A stretch of 64,000 bases of DNA, taken from NCBI GenBank assembly GCA_032871835.1, contig CM065296.1, positions 118,368,146-118,432,145 on the forward strand. Direction: 5' to 3'. Made by a program: the position numbers and the translations under genes. The notes beneath the pieces are model-generated. The model had not been told where the DNA came from, did no database searches, and saw nothing but the letters and a program-made list of their open reading frames with translations. Position 1 is the first letter of the stretch, and every line of letters begins with the position of its first letter. This document shows positions 1 to 13,875 of this stretch, in pieces. Source of the DNA: Dipteronia dyeriana. Lineage: Eukaryota; Streptophyta; Magnoliopsida; Sapindales; Sapindaceae.

Positions 1-1924
<1,924 letters not shown>

Positions 1925-3827
1925 GTCACTGAGTTACCATATTAATATTATGGAGGTCCTGCTAGGTATGTGAAGCTCATGTAAATAGAAGTTGTATTTA
2001 TCAGTTGTCATATTTCATGCTCATCATCAATGATGGTGGTTCAGGATATATAATATCGCCATGATTGTCTATTTCGTAGTTGTATAAGCTTTAGATAATT
2101 GTTGGTCTGAATTAAAATAGTAATGGTATCTATCTATTTACATAGCAAAGGCTTGTAGAAACCTTTCTCTTCTGTTATTTATTAGTATTTGCATTTGGTG
2201 AAGAAATTAATTGAAAAGACCTTAATTTATAGCCTTATCGGCCATGTTTGGTTAATGGAATGAAATCCATATCAGAGATGTTGGTGGAGTTGAGTAAGCA
2301 ATAGACTTTGTTGCAAAATTACTAGACCAGCTATGATCTGATTATCAATATGCAGCGAATTTGGTTTAATTTGGCGTTCTTGCAGTTGGCATCAGTGGAA
2401 AAATGATGCATAGTTGAATACTTAAACAGGTGGAGAAAGGGAGAATCGTCAGTTGATTTGTGCACAAACAGTTGTTCCAATGATCCAATCTATTAGTCCA
2501 AGTGTGTTTAGAATGCGGAAATTAGGAACAGAAAATTGATAGTTTGGTTATAAATCAATAGTTTCTTCATTATATTTAGTTGCGGAATATTTAATCAGGG
2601 AAATGACGTATAATTGACAATTATGTTCCATTTAGGGTTTTGCTATTGAAAAGTATAACGACTGTTGAAGGACTTGACACAGGTTTGCAGCTCTACTGAA
2701 ATGATAAAAATGAAGTGAAAGGTTTTTCGAAAGAATAATGTTAGGTTTTCCAATTTTTTTAACTCAATTGATATTAGCACATATTATAAATGTTGAGATT
2801 ATTTGGTACGAAATCATTTAATAAAGAATTTAAAAAACCTAGTATTATTCTTTTTAAAATTGGGTTGTTGACGTGGGTGTTTTGTTGAATTTGTTTTTAT
2901 AAATTCAAAGCAAGTCTTCACTTCATGTAATCGGAATTGCAAATTGGGTGGGTTGAGGTAAATTGTTTTATTGGTGGATTTTACGTGATAAAAAAAAATT
3001 CACTTCATTATAAAATCTCAGTGATCTTGAGCTTTAACAAGAGCTAGCACTGTTACTAGATTATGATTTATGAGCTGAATTATCTCATGAATGATTATAT
3101 TTGTACTTTCTAAAAAGGTATGCAAACACGAATTTATATATTTTTAAAATTCCAACATTATCCTTAAATTTAATTATTGATATTTTCATTCAAAAATATA
3201 ATAATTTCTTATAACTATTTACTTTTTCAAAATTTTAACCAGCTAAATCAAACTAAAACTAATAAATAAAAACAAAAACCTTAGGTCAGAAAAGATGTGA
3301 CCTCCTCCTCCAAAATTTGGGAGGAGTGCGGCTCCCATATATATAATAATGGCAATTTTAATTTTGTGTTTTATATTAAAAACAATCAACGCAAAAACTA
3401 GAAAAATGAAAAAGAAGAATAAGAAACACAAAATTGATATGAAAACAAGAAAAAGAAAAATAAGAAACACAAAAATGACAGGAAAACAAAGAAAGAAGCA
3501 GAAAGAAGAAGATGAAAAGAGTTGTCATTGTCTTTTAGTTTAATGCGTATTCATTTTTTATTTTATTTTAGGTAAAATAAACAAAAAATGGGACATATAT
3601 ATATAAATGTCTTATATAAAATGTTTTATAATTTTCTTATTTATAATATTTTTAAAACTACAATAAAGGGCATATGTTGTAATGTATGAGGCGTGCTTAC
3701 AAGATTTCATATTTTAAAAAAATTTAATAGGATGTACATACAACAAGGGGCGTACATACAATTTTCAGATTTAAATATCGCTACTCTTATCTCATATGAT
3801 GTCGTTTGTCTTCTTGTATGTTCAATA
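1925..3827. other. 3' UTR and AT-rich intergenic DNA
   Basis: The first 200 or so bases after the protease stop are its probable 3' UTR. The rest is AT-rich without a credible gene. It contains a small inverted-repeat unit (about 2732-2852, listed separately) and a Lys-rich open frame near 3349-3543 that is only low-complexity purine DNA. Confidence 0.6.
2732..2852. repeat. Small MITE-like inverted repeat
   Basis: The left arm starts GAATAATGTTAGGTTTTCCAA and the right arm is close to its reverse complement, ending TTAAAAAACCTAGTATTATTC. The unit is about 120 bp with no coding content. The target duplication is unclear, so the superfamily is not assigned. Confidence 0.45.
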
Positions 3828-4418
3828 TAGTGGTGTAAATATGTGCCGCCCAGCCCGACCCAATTCAGTATGGCCTGCTTAGACTGTTTTCAAAATGGGT
3901 CTGGCCTGGACCAATACAGCAATTTGCCATGCCGTGCTACGCCGAACCCGTTTTGAAAAATAGAGGACTGACGCAGCATGTCAGTACAGCCCTGGTGCCT
4001 ACTTGATGGATTAGGCGTGCAAAACAGGCCAGTCTATTTTTTTTAATATTTTTTTATTTTAAAAAGTTAAATTTGTTAATAATAACATCTTAGATTAAGA
4101 ACATCATAGAGTGTAGACTAATAACCTTTACCGAAGCAAGTGTGTTTTTCTTTTCTTTTTTTTTTTCATTTTTATATAGGTTATACTTCTTTCCATTTAT
4201 CTTATTTATCCGATAGTAGAATGTGAGATTGAATTTCTATTTCCATTAATTGATATAACATAATGATATTCTCTTAAATCTATTTTTTCTTTAATTATGG
4301 AAAACGTGGAGAGAGTTAGGAGGTATATATAAATTAAATAATGGTTATGTTAAAAAAAAAATCAAATAAGTCATATATTGATATTATACAATAATTTCCA
4401 TCTTTTCCATCTATGAAC

Positions 4419-4463
<45 letters not shown>

Positions 4464-5179
4464 ACACACACACACACATATATTTCACCCATTTTTTGAT
4501 GCATTCATTTTTAAAAAAATTGGGATAAATAGTTTTAGTACTTGAAAAAATTTCAAATTTTATTAATATGTAGATTTTAATGAACTTATTATTCATAAAA
4601 AAATTCAAATCAAAATTCATTCAAATCAATGTGAATTCATGGTGGTCCTTACCGAAATTAAAATAAGAGATCCCTTTATGAGAGACTCACTCTATAATAT
4701 ATGTAAATAAATCATTAAATCTCACATATTATTCTTTCTTAATCTTGGTCATAGTAATTGTTTATAACCACAGTTATATTCAATCTCACATCCCACATCG
4801 GATAAATAAGAGCATTGAAGAGAGGTTTAACCTATATAAAAAGAAAAGAGTCAAATGAAAACTTACTTAAACAAGTGTTGTGGATCATGGTTCAATACTT
4901 TATAATATCAATTATCTTTTAAATATTTTATTTTTATAAATAAAGTGTTTTTTTTAATAATTTGATAGGTCCTACGTGCTGGCATGGCATGTCGTGTCGG
5001 CACGACATCCCAACCGTTGTCCATGGCATGCTGGCATGGCATACAGTGCCGGGTCGGCACAGAATGCCCCGATCTAGGACCCGATATGTGCCAAGCATGA
5101 CCCTCTAACACGACACGCCCCACTTGCGGATGGTCGGTCGAGCCAAGCTCTCCAAGCTTGACACATATTTACACCACTG
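3828..5179. mobile_element. Non-autonomous hAT-type DNA transposon (1.35 kb)
   Basis: The ends are inverted repeats of 18 bp with one mismatch: TAGTGGTGTAAATATGTG at 3828-3845, with the matching complement at 5162-5179. They are flanked by GTTCAATA (3820-3827) and GTTCAACA (5180-5187), an 8-bp target duplication with one mismatch. Eight-base duplications and T/CAGNGGTG-type ends are characteristic of hAT elements. The interior is GC-rich near both ends (GGCATGGCATG and CGGCACGACA motifs) and AT-rich in the middle, and encodes nothing recognisable. It contains a CT/CA microsatellite. Confidence 0.75.
4424..4478. repeat. (CT)n-(CA)n compound microsatellite
   Basis: An uninterrupted CT run (about 19 units, 4424-4461) is followed by a CA run (8 units, 4463-4478). 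It lies inside the hAT-type element. Confidence 0.95.
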
Positions 5180-5795
5180 GTTCAACAACTGGAGCTCTTG
5201 AACTTGATCACTATCATCATAACAGATAGTATAGGTCCTAAAATAAAATCCTAAAACAATGATGATGATTAGTCAAGATATATATTACTTTTACGGGTCA
5301 TACTACCTTATTGGTTCAATAACGTTATTGGACTTAATAACTATCATTAGATCGGATAAAAACAAATCCAATGGATTCTATTAAAATTTGAAATTAATAT
5401 ATTTTATTACGGTAAAAACTTGAAACCTTTTCAACAAGTTTATTTGTTTTCAAAGTATATTAGGCAATAAAGGATATAATTTTTTTTAAAGGATTTAAAT
5501 TACTTTAAAAAAAGATTAAATGATAATGAACAAGTAATAAAGATTTAATTAGTAGAATGAAAGAATTTATATTAAATAATTATATTTTATATTTTATTTA
5601 TTTCTACGCAATACAATCATACGTCTATCATAAGAAATTACATTAAATAATTATAGTTTATAGTTAATTCATAGGTAGTCAATGATATCATAATAACAAT
5701 GGTATTACTCTTAAAATAATAATTTTAGTAGAAATAATGTGTTTATCTACAATTTTATTCATTTTGTTTATGTGTGATATAGTAAATATATATAT
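5180..5795. other. AT-rich intergenic DNA
   Basis: No gene, RNA or clear repeat is visible. The stretch ends in a short TA-rich tract where a MITE begins. Confidence 0.5.
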
Positions 5796-5982
5796 ACGGT
5801 TTTTTTCCTATTAGTGCGCACCGATAGAATTTATATAAGGACATTGAATGTGAACCACTAATTTATAAAAGAGATTTGACAATTGCATACATGTTAAGTC
5901 AAAGTATGTAAAATGAGTGACTCACATTCAATGTTCTTATATAATTATATTAGTGTGTACTTATGTGAAAATCTCTGTATGT
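5796..5982. mobile_element. MITE, palindromic, TA-flanked (copy 1)
   Basis: The two halves are imperfect reverse complements: the left arm reads ATAAGGACATTGAATGTGA and the right arm TCACATTCAATGTTCTTAT. The unit sits between TA dinucleotide tracts. A diverged relative occurs at 62785-62963 with the same core (GAGTCAAAGTATGTAAA there; TAAGTCAAAGTATGTAAA here). A TA target would fit Tc1/mariner (Stowaway-type) MITEs, but the TA-rich flank makes this uncertain. Confidence 0.65.
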
Positions 5983-7078
5983 ATATATATATATATACAT
6001 ATATATAATAAAAGTTGACCCTCATAGCGCCACGTGTTGACGTGAGGGAGCGTTGGACTTAAATTCTATATATTTATTTATATTTATATATCTATATATA
6101 AATCTCCTATAATTGAGTCAATAATTAGTTTTATTAAAATTTAATCATTAATTAGTTGATTTGTCTATTATTGTTATTATGATTGAAATTCCCTTAAAAG
6201 TGTGTATGTCGGGTGAATATGTTTTAATTAAATCAATTACAATTTTTTCGATTAATCAATATTAACAAAAACTACCCCAAATAAACAAGCATTCAATTAA
6301 AATAATTATGCTTAAAATAATAAAAACATACGATATATATGTGGAAACCCTTCGACAAGGGAAAAACCACGGGTTATCCTTCCAGCCACATCCGATCCTC
6401 AAAATCCACTATTGAATGAAAGTTTACAACCTAGGTTGATCTCCCGTCACATTGTACACAGTTACTAACCCTTTCACTCTACCTAGAAGGCCTTTGATAG
6501 TGATTTTGGATCAACAAGCTTATGCACTAAACCCTTAGTCACTAAGCTTAACCTCAATGGAGAGTCAAACACAACCTAAGTAAATATGATAAAATATTCA
6601 AACATGCAAGTAATGCTATACAATAATAAATGCTTATTTAGGAATTCAAGGATGTCAATAAATGCAATTCCTAGATATTAATGTCTATATGAATGCTCAT
6701 AAGACCTAACTAAATATAGCTATGAAAGTCTAATATCTAGTCATCAAACAAAAATCCAAACAACAAAAGTTGTCATAAAACATGACAAAGAACAATCAAT
6801 GCAATTAACAAATGCAATCAATTAGATATAAACAATATCTAAATGCAAAGCATAAAGATTTAGTTAGAAGGACAAAATGGTCGCAAATCCTAGTTATCAC
6901 AAAATATAAATCTCAACTAACAATCAACAACCCAAGCATGTTATAAATGCAATTAAACTCAATGACATGCATTTAATCAACAATAATTGTTAAACCTAGG
7001 TATATATGTCATAAGAATGGAACAAGAGATTCTGGAGCATGTAGAGATTACCTAGTCAAAGGCAAACAAGAGAATTCA
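5983..7078. other. Non-coding, possibly old retrotransposon-derived DNA
   Basis: There is no open frame. Around 6340-6530 the text (GGAAACCCTT, GGGAAAAACCACGG) resembles untranslated or LTR sequence common in plant retroelements, but no paired copy is seen in the window. Confidence 0.35.
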
Positions 7079-8270
7079 TGCTTGGAAGATGCAAAAAGAT
7101 ACTAGATGCTCATGGATTGGAGTTTGGTTAAGTTAAAAAAAGTTTCTTGGAGCTTTTCTCTCAAAAGAAATACTTTCTCTCATTAAGAAATAGTTTAGAA
7201 GCTCTAAAAAACGAGTGAGGAAGAAGATGTCATGTATATATGAGTCCTAGAACAAAACTACGTCGTTTTGAAATTGCCTAGAATTTTTACTCAGTGCGCT
7301 GGTGAGCTGCGCCGGTCGAAAAGTGCCACACTAGCGCACACCTACTGTCCAAGGGCACTAATGAGGTCCGCTTGTAGACTGGCGCAGTCGCGGCAACACA
7401 AAAACTTGAGATTCGAGTGACCCAAAACATAACTAAACGATATTCAAATCTTTTGTATAATATACCGTTGGAAATGTATGTAAGTCTAATTTCTACTCCA
7501 ATTTACAAAACATGATTTTGATGTCCGTGAAAAGAGTTATTATCATTTGAGTGACCAAAGGTCAGAAAAGATCAACAACAGAGTTGCCTTATTTTTGTAG
7601 TCACTTTAGAGATTTCAAAAACCAATCCAAACTGTCATAAAATATTACGAATAATATACCGTTGGAAAGGTATGGGTGTCTAGTTTGTACAAATATTTTC
7701 AAAACTCATTTTCAAGCACTGTTAAAAATGTTATGGTCATAAGACCATGCAAATGTCAGTTTTGAAAAACATTTAAATCATTGAAATCCACTCTTTCAAA
7801 ACTAGACACATTTCTCCAAATAACCAAACCAAGAGAAGAATGAGACATTCTCAAATGGTCACTCAACACGCTAAGACAAGCATACCATCATGCAAGCGTG
7901 GACACAACACAAGCACACCATACGAAACCACACTTAAATCTAGAAATGAAGTGCAAGTATCATTGTCAATGAATACACACATAAGTAACAAGGAATACAT
8001 GCATGTCAATACAAATTCATGTAAGTGTGTGTGTGCAATGAGTAAATGATGCACACATATAAGCAATAAGGAACACAAATGCAAGGTGAACAAAACATGC
8101 ATGAAGTGTGTGTGTGTGCAACTAAATCTCCTCAAAGAGTTAAGCAAGTGATATACCTTAGAAGCTTGAGCTTGGTCATGAGCAAAGCCAGCCTAAACTA
8201 CACTTACATTTTAATCCCTAAATGTGGTTTGTCAATCGAAATAAGACAATCAAAAACCGAGGAACTTACA
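7079..8270 (-). repeat. 3' LTR (left copy)
   Basis: It matches 10357-11472 along nearly its whole length. Shared blocks include CGCACACCTACTGT-type text, ATACCGTTGGAAAGGTATG and the AAGTGTGTGTGTGCAATG tract. The left copy has extra sequence near 7200-7300 that the right copy lacks. Confidence 0.75.
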
Positions 8271-9505
8271 ATCTCCCAATTTGGCTATTTCGTGATAAAA
8301 CCACCACTCACAATTCATCCTCACCGATAAACAAACTAAATGATAAGGGGTCAACAAACACATTCTACATTACAAAAAGAAACCTAAGTCTAGATCTTCA
8401 AATCTTCTATCTCTTGTATAATGACCATCCCTACAAAACAAAGTAACTACATTTTCCAAGACAAGTGTATGTGAGGTGATCAAAGAAATAAAAACAAGAG
8501 TAATTTATATACAATAAAACAAGCAACACGCATCAATAATACAAATGCAAATGCTCCCCTAAATAGGTCAACTCCCTCTCAAATTCAAATCTTAACTCCC
8601 CAGAACATTCAAATCTCAACTCCCCAAAACATGCCACTCTCAACTCCCCTTAAATCTACACTACTTCCCCTTTTTGTCATGAGATAGACAAATGAGTATC
8701 CCCTTAGGAAACATTAACAAGGAGAGCTTATGGCAAAAGACATATGCATAATCATATAAGCAAATTTATGCAACTCAATTAAGAAAAGAGAATCAAGGAG
8801 TTTTATTCCATGAAAATTGTGTGAATGAATGCTTTGCGTACAAGACAAGTTGTATTCAAGATAAAAAAACATGGTATTTGGCAAAGCAAAATAACAAAGA
8901 TTTCCAAGATGAATTCAAACCAATTTCACCCTTTGTCATGGAATAAGCAAGATATAGTTTCAAGATAAACTCAAATAAGAGCAACTATATCAAACTTTAC
9001 AAGCAAAACAAAGCATGAGCGACTATTGTGCCCTATTTGATTTTTTCGGGTGGAATGCCCGTATGATAGTAGTCTTGTTCGACAAGTAAAGAGAGAGAGA
9101 CGTTTGTATTGTAAAATCTTTGAAATGGATACAAGATTCTTATTGATTGAAGTCTCATAATTGCTTTCACACACACATTTTTGCATTCATTTTAGAGCAT
9201 TCAATAATTTCATCATGTATATTACTTTAAAGCATGTCATAGAAAGAATCAACATGTCATGGAGATTAATTATAGGTCATTCAAAATGTACTTCCCAATC
9301 AATTCCTCTATTCCAAAAATGCATTTTTGGTCATAAATAAGATATGGATTGCATGTTAAGCAAAGTTGCACACTTTTTAAAAAAATATGTACAACCAATC
9401 ATCTCAAGTAATTAATAAAGGAGCATAAATATTATCATGAACACAATACAATGCCAATTTTCTCTCTTTGCTTGATCTCCCCATATAGAGTCAATCCAAA
9501 ACAAG
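8271..9505 (-). other. Internal non-coding part of the deleted copia-type element
   Basis: No protein-coding similarity is visible. The stretch begins (minus-strand 3' side) with the polypurine tract and is otherwise AT-rich; it probably corresponds to untranslated sequence beside the 3' LTR. Confidence 0.45.
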
Positions 9506-10356
9506 TCAAGAGGGGATATGAGTCCCTATAGAATTACCTAGTCCATTGGACCTAGTTGAGCCTATGGGTGAACCTTTATCACAATGGCATATGGGTTCAT
9601 CTTTTCTAATCCACTTAGGTGACACACTGTCATTCCTAGTGGTTAAAGTCATCATATTACTCCTAGGATCATTGACATTAGATTTTCTAGGCACATACAT
9701 ATTGACTCTAGACTTTTTTCTTTCAATCATGCTTTTAGTCTAAACATGTTAATGTACTTGAAGCAATTTGGTCTAATATGACATCAACACCATAAAAATG
9801 AAATGAAGGAATAAAATAAGTGGTCATACCATTTCTTTATGAGGACAAAGGTGTTTCCCATGTCTTTGAGCTTTCCTTTGGTGTGGTATTGGTTCTCTTC
9901 TCCTTTGTTGTTGAGTTGGAGAAGATTGCTTCCTTGATTGGACTTGCATTAAATGCTTCTTAGCTTGATGGCATTCTAGTTGAGGAAGACATGCTTGATA
10001 TGCTCTCAATGGTTGAGCTTGAGCTTGACTCCTTGGTGCCATCTTGACTTGGACATTCTTAGAGCACTCTTCTAGTTCAATTTTCTTCCTAGGATGAAGT
10101 GGAGGAAGGGGATCTTTGAAGTCCGTGCTCTTAACAAATACCATCTTGTTAGTAGTTGAGGTCTCCTTGCCATCTTCAAACTCTAAACCTCTCTTGTCAC
10201 TTGGGTTCTTGCCAACTCCCAACACATGATCAATCTTCTTTGTACTTGAAGTCATCTTAGCAATAATTTCTCTTGCTTATTCAAGCTCTTTTTTCATCAA
10301 GGATTCATTTCTCTTAGCTATCTTCACTTCTTTATTCAAGTTTCTTAGAGAATCCA
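9506..10356 (-). pseudogene. Copia-type gag C-terminal remnant
   Basis: On the minus strand from 10356 a frame reads a Lys/Glu-rich coiled coil (MDSLRNLNKEVKIAKRNES) with one in-frame TAA at about 10278, then KKIDHVLGVGKNPSDKRGLE. The latter matches the K-x-D-x-x-L-x-x-G-K-x-x-x-D-K-x-G-L signature just after the coiled coil in Sire-type and related plant copia gag proteins. A second block (9506-9730) reads KKSRVNMYVPRKSN, resembling the Lys-rich linker before protease. The zinc knuckle, protease, integrase and reverse transcriptase are missing. The gag assignment is reasonably firm; the lineage is an inference. Confidence 0.55.
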
Positions 10357-11472
10357 TGCTTGGAAGATGCAAGAAGATGCTAGATGCTAGATGCTCATGG
10401 ATTGGAGTTTGGTTGAGTTAAAAAAAGTTTCTTAGAGATTCTCTCTTAAAAGAAATACTTTCTCTCACTAAGAAATGGTTTTGGGTCGAAAAGCGCCGGT
10501 CGAAAAGCGCCACACCAACGTACACCTACTGTTCAAAGACACTGGTGAGGTCTGCTTGTGGACTGGCGCAGCCGCAACAACACAAAAGCTCGAGATTTGA
10601 GCGACCCAAAACGTGATCAAACGACCCAAGACGTGATCAAACGACATCCAAACCTTTCGTATAATATATCGTTAGAAAGGTATGGAAGTCTAATTTTTAC
10701 TCCAATATACAAAACATGATTTGGATATCTGTACAAAGATTTATGGTCATTTGAGTGACCAAAAGTCAGAAATTGACAACAACAAAGTTGCCCTATTTTT
10801 ATGGTCACTTTGGAGATTTCAAAAACTAATCCAAATGGTCATGAAATATTACGAATAATATACCGTTGGAAAGGTATAAGTGTCTAGTTTGTACATAATT
10901 TTTTAAAACTCATTTTGAAGCATTATATAAATTGTTATGATCATAAGACCATACAAATGTTAGTTTTGAAAAACATTTAAATTATTGAAATCCACTCTTT
11001 CGAAACTAGATACATTTCTTCAAATAACCAAACCAAGAGAAGAATGAGACCTTCTCAAATGGTCACTCAACACGCTAAGACAAACACATCATCGTGCAAG
11101 CGTGGACACAACACAAGCAAACCACACAAAACCACACTTAAATCTAGAAATGAAGTCCAAGTATCATTGTGAATGAATGCACACATGAGTAAAAAGGAAT
11201 ACATGCATGTCAATACAAATTCATGTAAGTGTGTGTGTGCAATGCGTAAATGATGCACATATATAAGCAATAAGGAACACAAATGTAAGGTGATCAAAAC
11301 ATGCATGAAGTATGTGTGTACAATTAAATCTCTTCAAAGAGTTAAACAAGTGATATACCTTAGAAGCTTGAGTTTGGTCATGAGCAAAACCGGCCTAAAC
11401 AACCCTTACATTTTAATCGCCAAATGTAGTTTGTCAATCGATATAAACCAATCAAAAACCGAGGAACTTACA
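10357..11472 (-). repeat. 5' LTR (right copy)
   Basis: Paired with 7079-8270. On the minus strand it starts TGTAAGTTCCTCGG. The next internal bases are TGGATTCTCTAA, which begin TGG like a primer binding site but do not match initiator tRNA-Met. Confidence 0.75.
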
Positions 11473-11505
<33 letters not shown>

Positions 11506-11528
11506 ATTATTATTATTATTATTATTAT
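11473..11528. repeat. (ATG)n-(ATT)n compound microsatellite
   Basis: Ten ATG units are followed by about eight ATT units, directly at the outer end of the right LTR. Slippage here may have erased the element's target duplication. Confidence 0.95.
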
Positions 11529-12624
11529 ACTCCTTAATTTCAATATTTTAAGTCTTACAATTATCTCCTTATCAGTTTCGTAATTTGAATTAATCCTTAT
11601 AAACTCATAACATCTATCTAATACTTTGTGAAGTTGACATTAAATGCTCTCTTATTAGTTCATCTCCCTTGCATAATATGAGCTGACCTATTTAATATAT
11701 ATTGTTAACTTTTTGGACCAATAATATATATTGTTAATTAGTTATATACTTATTATAAATGGTAATATGAAGAGTCTTGAAAAAGAATTCATTATAATAT
11801 TTTGCTCCTTTCTAGTATTTTCTATATATAGCCCACTACTCCAATTATTTGATTCATTTCAACATTTTTAAGATCCTCTTTATTTCTCTTCTCACTCTAG
11901 TTATTCATTGCAACATTTTTAAGGAAAAGCGTTGCAATTCATGTTTTTCTCCTATTTTATTTTTCTTTATCAGGTACACTTTTCTCCATTCCTTAGAAAA
12001 TTTGCATTTCTAATATTACTATATTATAATGTGTAAATGAACTTATGCCTTTGTGTGTTGATTTACAGATTATGGTTTCCGACCAGGAGTCAGATTTTTG
12101 GGATCAATTATGGTCAAGTTGCCACTATCAGAAAAAATCCTCGATTTTTTGAATGTTAATAAGTTCATAAAAGCAATAATTTATGATATGAATACGTAAA
12201 TATTGTCACATTAAAAACATTGGCCAATTCTAGCATCGAGTTTACTGTAAATAAGAGATTGGTTATGAGTGTTTTGTTCTTTGAAGTATTTTGTGAATGT
12301 GAGAGGATAAGGAAACGGTTTATATTATAAAAAATTAGATCGATTTATTGTGTTCCTTTTACATTTTTATGCATCCTCTATCTTTTTTTTTTGTGTGCGT
12401 GTTTTTATTTAATATAATGCCAGAGTTTTTTATAATTCTAATAATTCAGACTTTGTAACTTGACGGATTCTTCCATAACGACCTTAATTTCTTAAGGTTG
12501 TTTCTGTAAAAAAAAAACATTTTGATTCTTCTTTGATACGATAATTTAAAAAGTCAAAACCCTACGTTCCTAATATTATATTCTTATCACCAGTACAATT
12601 GTAAGTAGTTGCTGCAAATAAAAC
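11529..12624 (+). other. Intergenic DNA with a possible spliced small transcript
   Basis: Mostly AT-rich. A TATA-like TCTATATATAGCC near 11820 is followed by a CT-rich leader, a possible intron (GGTACACTT near 11974 to TTTACAG at 12068) and a 26-codon open frame, ATG 12072 to TGA 12152 (MVSDQESDFWDQLWSSCHYQ then KKSSIF). No homology is recognised; it may be chance. Confidence 0.25.
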
Positions 12625-12854
12625 TGTTAGAATTACGTTATATTTTCTAGTTTTGTTAGGATTATATTTCTAGTAATATTTCATAGTTATGGTATTTTTT
12701 CTGTTTCTAGTTATATTAGAATTACTACTCCTATTAGGAGTTAGATTAGTCTTTTATTACATTGCCTATATAAATTCTCTGATTTGTAATATACATGTAT
12801 TAATGTTTTATCTATAAAGAACCCTAGTTTCTCTTCCTTTTAGATTGTTTAACA
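12625..12854 (+). repeat. 5' LTR of truncated copia element
   Basis: It starts TGTTAGAATTACG and ends TTTAACA. It contains TATATAAATTC (about 12769-12779), a likely TATA element, and ends immediately before the primer binding site. Confidence 0.8.
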
Positions 12855-12866
12855 TGGTATCAGAGC
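12855..12866 (+). promoter_or_regulatory. Primer binding site (tRNA-iMet)
   Basis: TGGTATCAGAGC, the standard 12-base match to the 3' end of initiator tRNA-Met used by plant copia elements, placed directly after the LTR. Confidence 0.9.
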
Positions 12867-13166
12867 AGGTTTCATGGGAGGAAGTTTAATATCAAACATA
12901 GTTTTCGCGGATCCAACTGAAGTGATCGCAAAGCAATTGAAGTGATCGCACAATTCGTTTTACATTGTTTAACATTCTCTCTTTTTTTTTTGTTATTGCA
13001 AAGCAATTGAAGTGATCACACAATTCGTCTATTGATTGTTTGCGTTTCTAGGCTCAGTTTTGCGTTTGTTCGGTATTTGTTCAGTTTCTGCAATCTGGTA
13101 TTTCGTTTTTCCTTTCTTCTGCATTCCAGTTTGAATTTCTTTATTTTTTATTTTTTATTTTTTATT

Positions 13167-13690
13167 ATGATTACTGCAAAAGATGATTCGTTTCAGTCTG
13201 TGAGTGTGAGGTTGGATGGAAATAACTATTCATATTGGAGTTAGGTAATAAGAAATTTTCTTAAGGGTAAAAAGATGTGGGGTTATGTTAGTGGAACTTC
13301 TGTGAAACCTAAGAGTGCTGATGAGGATTATGCTACTTTGGTAGACGCATAGGAAACAAACAATGCAAAAAATTATTACTTGGATTAACAATTCTGTTGA
13401 GAATACCATTGGTATACAATTGACAAAATATGAGACAGCAAAGAAGGTTTGAGATCATCTACAGAGGTTATACACTCAATCAAATTTTACAAAACAGTAT
13501 CAATTAGAAAACGACATACGAGCTCTACAATAAAATAATATGAGTGTTCATGATTTTTATTCTGCTATGACAAATATTTGGGATCAATTGGCTCCTACAG
13601 AATCAGATGAATTAAAGGTTTTTGATCCATATATTGCTCTTAGAGAAACTTGTAGAAATGGTGAAGACCGTCACCGTTTTGAATCGGACT
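13167..13690 (+). pseudogene. Copia gag fragment
   Basis: From ATG 13167 the product reads MITAKDDSFQSVSVRLDGNN then YSYW, the usual N-terminus of copia gag (the L-x-G-x-N-Y-x-x-W motif). TAG codons at 13242 and 13350, a one-base frameshift near 13372, a TGA near 13447 and a TAA near 13530 break it. Downstream text such as YTQSNFTKQYQLENDIRAL and MSVHDFYSAMTNIWDQLAP fits the central gag (UBN2-type) domain. Homology ends abruptly near 13690. Confidence 0.85.
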
Positions 13691-13875
13691 TCCAACACTA
13701 TCACTGTCTTTTACTAAATTATGATTTATGAGCTGAATTATCATATAATGTGGTTCGTGGGTGTTAAGCCGCCAGAAATCTTGATCTTGATGATCAATCA
13801 TCATCATGAAAGATATAGCATATATTATATATGTTCTTTAGTATCTGTATGTGTATTGTCAATAAAAAAAATACG

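Larger units (their letters stand above)
7079..11472 (-). mobile_element. Internally deleted Ty1/copia-type LTR retrotransposon, Sire-like gag remnant
   Basis: Two direct repeats of about 1.1-1.2 kb (7079-8270 and 10357-11472) bracket 2.1 kb of internal DNA. On the minus strand each repeat begins TGTAAGTTCC and ends near CCAAGCA. A purine-rich tract (complement of 8271-8285, CCAAATTGGGAGAT) directly precedes the left copy, as expected for a 3' LTR. The interior holds only the end of gag (9506-10356) in minus orientation; pol is absent. The 5' LTR runs straight into the gag coiled coil, so the leader and gag start are deleted. No target duplication is evident, and an ATG/ATT microsatellite abuts the right end. 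The element cannot move by itself. Confidence 0.7.
12625..13690 (+). mobile_element. Truncated Ty1/copia retrotransposon: LTR, primer binding site, broken gag
   Basis: A 230-bp LTR (12625-12854; TGTTAG to TAACA) is followed at once by TGGTATCAGAGC, the initiator tRNA-Met primer binding site, then a leader and gag. The element stops inside gag near 13690; protease, integrase, reverse transcriptase and the 3' LTR are absent. Confidence 0.85.

Noticed and set aside
3349..3543. Lys-rich 64-codon frame
   Set aside because: Low-complexity purine-rich DNA with a similar-length hydrophobic frame on the other strand; no domain.
4908..5123. 71-codon frame rich in His and Pro
   Set aside because: Falls in the GC-rich end repeats of the hAT-type element; no homology.
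7840..8446. Several 70-95 codon frames on both strands
   Set aside because: They lie in the LTR and are repeated with changes at 11067-11583; composition-driven only.
11290..11583. Frame containing a Met/Ile run
   Set aside because: Product of the ATG/ATT microsatellite.
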